A stretch of 20,210 nt of DNA from Botryllus schlosseri (lineage: Eukaryota; Chordata; Ascidiacea; Stolidobranchia; Styelidae), in the NCBI GenBank assembly GCA_000444245.1, contig ATSW01012628.1, positions 1-20,210 on the forward strand. Reading direction: 5' to 3'. Below the pieces are notes generated by a model. The model saw only the letters and a list, made by a program, of their open reading frames with translations. It did not search any database and was not told the DNA's origin. The translations under genes were made by a program, and so were the position numbers. Shown here piece after piece: positions 16,711 to 20,210 of the stretch. How positions within the stretch are numbered: the first letter of the stretch is position 1; every line of letters starts with the position of its first letter.

Positions 16711-18515
16711 GTAAGTATGCTTTTTCCTCTCACTTACGAAAGTAATGTTGAAACGAGGACACGTTTCAAGTGTTGATGTGCTCGATCCCATATCAGTGGA
16801 ACTTCTTGCTGCTCCGAAAACGAGGGGTCGTTTGAGTATGATTATTGATGACTAACCTAAGGATGTTAGTGATATATAGTATGATCAGCCTAGCTTGTTC
16901 AGCGTACAGGGGGTCACACGTTCAGCCGCTTGTCTAGACCAAATGAAATACACCGGTATGTGTAATTTGGTGGAGAACCTCCTTCCAGTTATTAATCTTG
17001 GTATTATCAATTACAGTTGAGAGGATGGAGGTCGGCAACTTATGGAAACTATCAGGGGAGAGTTGAAGTGCTGCAAACAGGTCCCTCGAGCAACGAATGA
17101 ATTATTAGTGCATCACAGCATTATCAGGATTTCAATCAGTAGTATGTATTGGAGATTGTCTCGCTATAGATATCAACAGGAATATTGTCATATAATTATA
17201 ACATCCAGTTTGATGCATGAGCGAATAAGTCTCATTCACATGAAATGTTGAGTCGGGTGCCAAATAATTACCCGTCAGTAACACAACAATTACGCTTTTC
17301 AGGAAACTGAGAAAAACTGTACACAGAAATTTTGTTTGCTGGCTACTGGGATTCTGCAACAAAAGCCAACGAAAAATCCTGTCTGCGCATCCGATCAAAT
17401 CCAGTACTTTCAAAGGATTTCAATTTTACAATGCTTCGTGAAAGAATAGTTGTATTGAAAATAATAAATGCAACATGTATTGAAAATAATAACTGCAACA
17501 TAACCAATCCATCAACAGTACTACTGTGTCAGGGAGAGAAATATAGAGTTTTGTGTCCAGCAATAGCTTCTTTCAACTAATTTTGACGATGCCGTTAGTC
17601 GAATGAGGATGAACCATCACAATAGACTTGGTCGACTCGGCCGTTTCTGGTCTTGCTTTAATGAATGCGTCAACTTCATCATTGCAGGAATCTAGAGCAG
17701 GAGTAAAAATATCACTGAGTTTTATAACAAAGTCGAATCGAAGGCAGTAGGCCTATACCAAATGCTGTTCGGAAGTATCATAAAAATGAAGGATTGCCAA
17801 CTGCATCCTACCTAACTTTACGACTATTATGATGATAGTGATAAGTTTTCATCTTTTACTGAGCGGTCAATATTGATAGGTTCAGTCACAGATATCTGAC
17901 ACTCCTCATTCAATAACTAAAGTAACTAATATGATTACATGACCGCACATGTACCGTACACAAAAAGAAGTGTATTTTCAAAAGTAATAGCAACTCTTCC
18001 ATTAATAGGAGGTCAGCGATATATAACCATTATACGTCATGAAGTCAGCAGGTTATGAACTCCCTTTATAGTAACTAACTAATGCATTTATAGATCTTTT
18101 TTTCTTAATTGATTTTCAAGTGTTTTATTTCAGACTACGTACACTTCTACTTACAAGTTTTTCAAGGCATACATATTTCAGTTATTTGCACATGCACGTG
18201 AGTGTAAACAATAATAATACTTCGATGACTACCATACCACAGTCAATAGGCCTACTACTATAAGCGGTTAGTTACACTCTTACAAAACTATAACTGACAC
18301 AGTACATTTTCACTTACCGATTTCGGACACTTTGTATAGCTTTAGAAGTGCGTTCCTCTGACATTACCACAATTTCACTGGTGCGTGGAAATAAAGTATG
18401 AACGGCACTACTGCAGTACGTCGGCAAGAGTTGCCCGTGTTCAGTAGTCAGTTTTCTTGCGTGTTGCGTATCTCGGATACTTCATTGAAGCAAGATACTT
18501 GTTAGTGATTCGCAT
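16711..18515. other. Region without an established gene
   Basis: Several short open frames were inspected on both strands and none shows a family signature, apart from a weak SRCR-like stretch at 17011-17100 (LQLRG...GRVEVLQTG). TAGGCCTA palindromic octamers occur at about 17743 and 18246. The rest is AT-rich and featureless to me. Confidence 0.4.
17451..17500 (+). repeat. 25-bp tandem duplication
   Basis: TGTATTGAAAATAATAAATG followed by CAACA is repeated once immediately, with one mismatch (AAATG to AACTG). Near-identity suggests a recent slippage duplication. No function is apparent. Confidence 0.75.
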
Positions 18516-18761
18516 TTGAAAATGACTCTGCCTTTGGTTGTCTATAAGTCCGCACTTTTGGTCTTAATGGCGTCCGGTCGCCTGTCGGTATACGGATGGG
18601 TTTTGGCAGCGATGTCAATGCATTGTAGGTACGGCATATTGCGTATTGGACCAACCATACGCGACATAACATCTGACTCTATGAATTATCTCCTTCACAG
18701 CTTTCATGATCCCACTCAAAGACCCAAATCCACAGCAAATCTAAGCAATAATCCCACCTAA
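18516..18761 (+). CDS. Hypothetical ORF with signal-peptide-like start
   Basis: The ATG opens MTLPLVVYKSALLVLMASG, then LSVYGWVLAAMSMHC. It could be a secretory leader or membrane anchor, perhaps ending at a GTACGG donor at 18628. The rest of the 81-codon frame is not recognised and contains no domain. A first exon of a gene to the right, or chance, are both possible. Confidence 0.15.
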   Translation: MKMTLPLVVYKSALLVLMASGRLSVYGWVLAAMSMHCRYGILRIGPTIRDITSDSMNYLLHSFHDPTQRPKSTANLSNNPT

Positions 18762-19145
18762 CAGCCAACAGAAATAACAAGGACTTTTGTTGTGTCAACT
18801 ACTTGACGTCATTTCACGGCTGGGTGATTTCGTTTCCGTTTTCCGGAATTTCGATTTGTAATTCAAATTACTTGAAAACTATCAGGTAATTTCAATTTTC
18901 ATTATTTTATTCATATTCCTAACCACATAATGTACGAAATAAGGTGAAGTCATTTTGAAGATGCAGTTGACCTTTAAGAATCATTGGAACATTTAATATC
19001 CCGTATAACTCAAATCAACGAAACGTAGGCTACCTATTTGTCATACCAAAGCCTCATATTCTCAGCGCGTTTATGATGCATCGGCCCCCTGAGCAAGGAT
19101 TATACGACACATTTTGAATGTACATAATGCTTGATTCTGCTAACC
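18762..19145. other. Intergenic AT-rich sequence
   Basis: No gene is seen. TTTCCGTTTTCCGGAATTTC at about 18832 resembles the CCGG-containing repeats that follow, so part of it may be transposon debris. Confidence 0.3.
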
Positions 19146-19325
19146 TAGGATTACCATATTTTTGTGAAGCAAATTCCGGACACTATTTTTCGCTCACTAG
19201 CGGATTTAAAAATTAGGTATAACACATTTGTCTGTTAATATGACGTCACACTAGCAAAGCATTGCCAATCGACTGTATGTATATAGAAATGGAGAGGAAA
19301 GGTGAGCTATGGTTATTGCTACATG

Positions 19326-19400
19326 CCGGGGTCCGCAATAGATTTATCCACGGGCCGGATGAAATCGTCTGGTGGGCCGTGTCTGGCCTGTCGGGATTGT
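19326..19400 (+). mobile_element. hAT-type internal or terminal remnant
   Basis: GGGGTCCGCAATAGATTTAT, then CGGGCCGGATGAAATCGTCT and GGTGGGCCG, resemble the GGGCCGGAT-AAAT-GGGCCG region near the ends of a common hAT family. No matching second end was identified. Confidence 0.35.
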
Positions 19401-19653
19401 GTTTGACAGCCCGGCTATACTGATTAGTCGGTTCGGCTATCTGATTGTGTCTTTTAATCAGGTCCGAAACAACATCTTCTCTGCCCCCTTCCGCCCCAAA
19501 AAAAAACACTGATCTTGGGCCCACTATAGGGTAATCGATGTAACTTTCTGGGCACTTACTGCATTTGGCTGTTAAGCTTTATGAAAGAATTCTGTCAATA
19601 GATTCTTCCATATATTAGGCTATACTATAAAATGCACAAGCAGGTTACACAAC

Positions 19654-19852
19654 CGGTGATTTCCAACCTTTTATGGTCGCGACCTCATTTCCATCTCGAA
19701 AATGTGTCGTGGCCCAGCTCAAAACTTGAATGAGCTAATTACTAAAAAAATTCAGCTTGCCCAAACTTACTCACGGCCTAGGAAGCTTATAACGTCCAAC
19801 ATCATCACGATCCCCAGATAAAGGCTAACGATCCCAGGATTTGGAACCACTG
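19654..19852. mobile_element. Short hAT-type MITE
   Basis: The left end is CGGTGATTTCCAACCTTTTA, continuing TGGTCGCGACC. The right end in reverse is CAGTGGTTCCAAATCCTGGG, continuing ATCG. It is 199 bp, with no coding sequence. Flanking 8-mers (TACACAAC and TCTATGAC) agree at only 4 positions, so the duplication is not established. Confidence 0.5.
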
Positions 19853-20210
19853 TCTATGACTGAAGCGTCCAATCGGCCTTAACCAACTCCAGGATATAAT
19901 GTTAGCTTATATGATTGGACTTATTTCAGTAAATGATAGTTATTTATAATTATTTTTGATTGCATTTTTGGCGAGGGTGGTGCCTGGTGCCCATACTAAT
20001 ATCAATATACGTGCATTAACTCGCGCGCGGCGCGAAGAAGAATTTCGAATAGCATAAATCTGCTTGAAAATATTATTGCTTCTGTTGATTTACGAAAAAC
20101 TTTTTAGCCTATTTTAAGCCTTCAAAATTCCGGACATTTATGCATATTTTAGAAATTCCTCCCGGACGCAGATTTTTCAGTGAAATTCCGGACATGTCCG
20201 GGAAATTCCG

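Larger units (their letters stand above)
19145..20210 (+). mobile_element. Element with TTACCATA start and CCGGACA motifs, running off the window
   Basis: The left end CTAGGATTACCATATTTTTG is followed by AAATTCCGGACAC. At the right edge AATTCCGGACAT is repeated (about 20126 and 20184), ending in a CCGGACATGTCCGG palindrome (20188-20201). The fragment ending at 6284 has the same TTACCATA end. The right terminus would lie past the window. It appears to be interrupted by the small hAT element at 19654. It could be two separate copies. Confidence 0.4.

Noticed and set aside
1-20210. tRNA, rRNA or CRISPR features
   Set aside because: I looked for tRNA B-box-like sequences and regular spaced repeats and found none that fit.

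Overview
This is a eukaryotic nuclear DNA window holding two spliced genes in tail-to-tail orientation, embedded in degraded transposons. Multi-exon genes with GT-AG introns, AATAAA polyadenylation signals, a ZP-domain secreted protein and a RUN/PX sorting nexin (SNX29 type) point to an animal. Short introns, one of about 49 bp, and many small hAT-type elements would fit an invertebrate deuterostome such as a tunicate. The species is an inference and cannot be proved from this window.

Layout. Positions 1 to about 812 are an AT-rich non-autonomous element with inverted ends. Positions 1568-5813 on the + strand carry seven exons of a ZP-domain gene whose 5' exons are not identified. They give a 10-cysteine (type II) ZP module, an RRRR furin-type site, a short hydrophobic tail and a stop, with AATAAA at 6000-6005. 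Its introns hold hAT debris and two copies of a CR1/L2/Jockey-like LINE. Positions 6020-8215 are transposon debris: a third LINE copy and one hAT-type element inserted inside another. Positions 8235-14816 on the - strand carry a full-length SNX29-like gene of five exons and 765 codons, with AATAAA at 8240-8235. Its last intron holds two small hAT elements with imperfect 8-bp target-site duplications. Another intron holds a hAT remnant with a decayed transposase C-terminus.

The right-hand 5.4 kb has no gene I can establish. It holds a dense GGAA/GCGGAAA array (15826-16120), a diverged tandem repeat of about 165 bp, a possible short first coding exon (16650-16710), a possible signal-peptide-like ORF (18516-18761), and transposon ends running off the right edge.

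The two genes do not look functionally linked. The ZP protein would be secreted and polymerise in an extracellular matrix. SNX29 would act on endosomal membranes. No clearly new system was found. The most useful observations are the reconstructed ZP and SNX29 gene models, the GGAA array upstream of a possible exon, and the datable nesting of DNA transposons.
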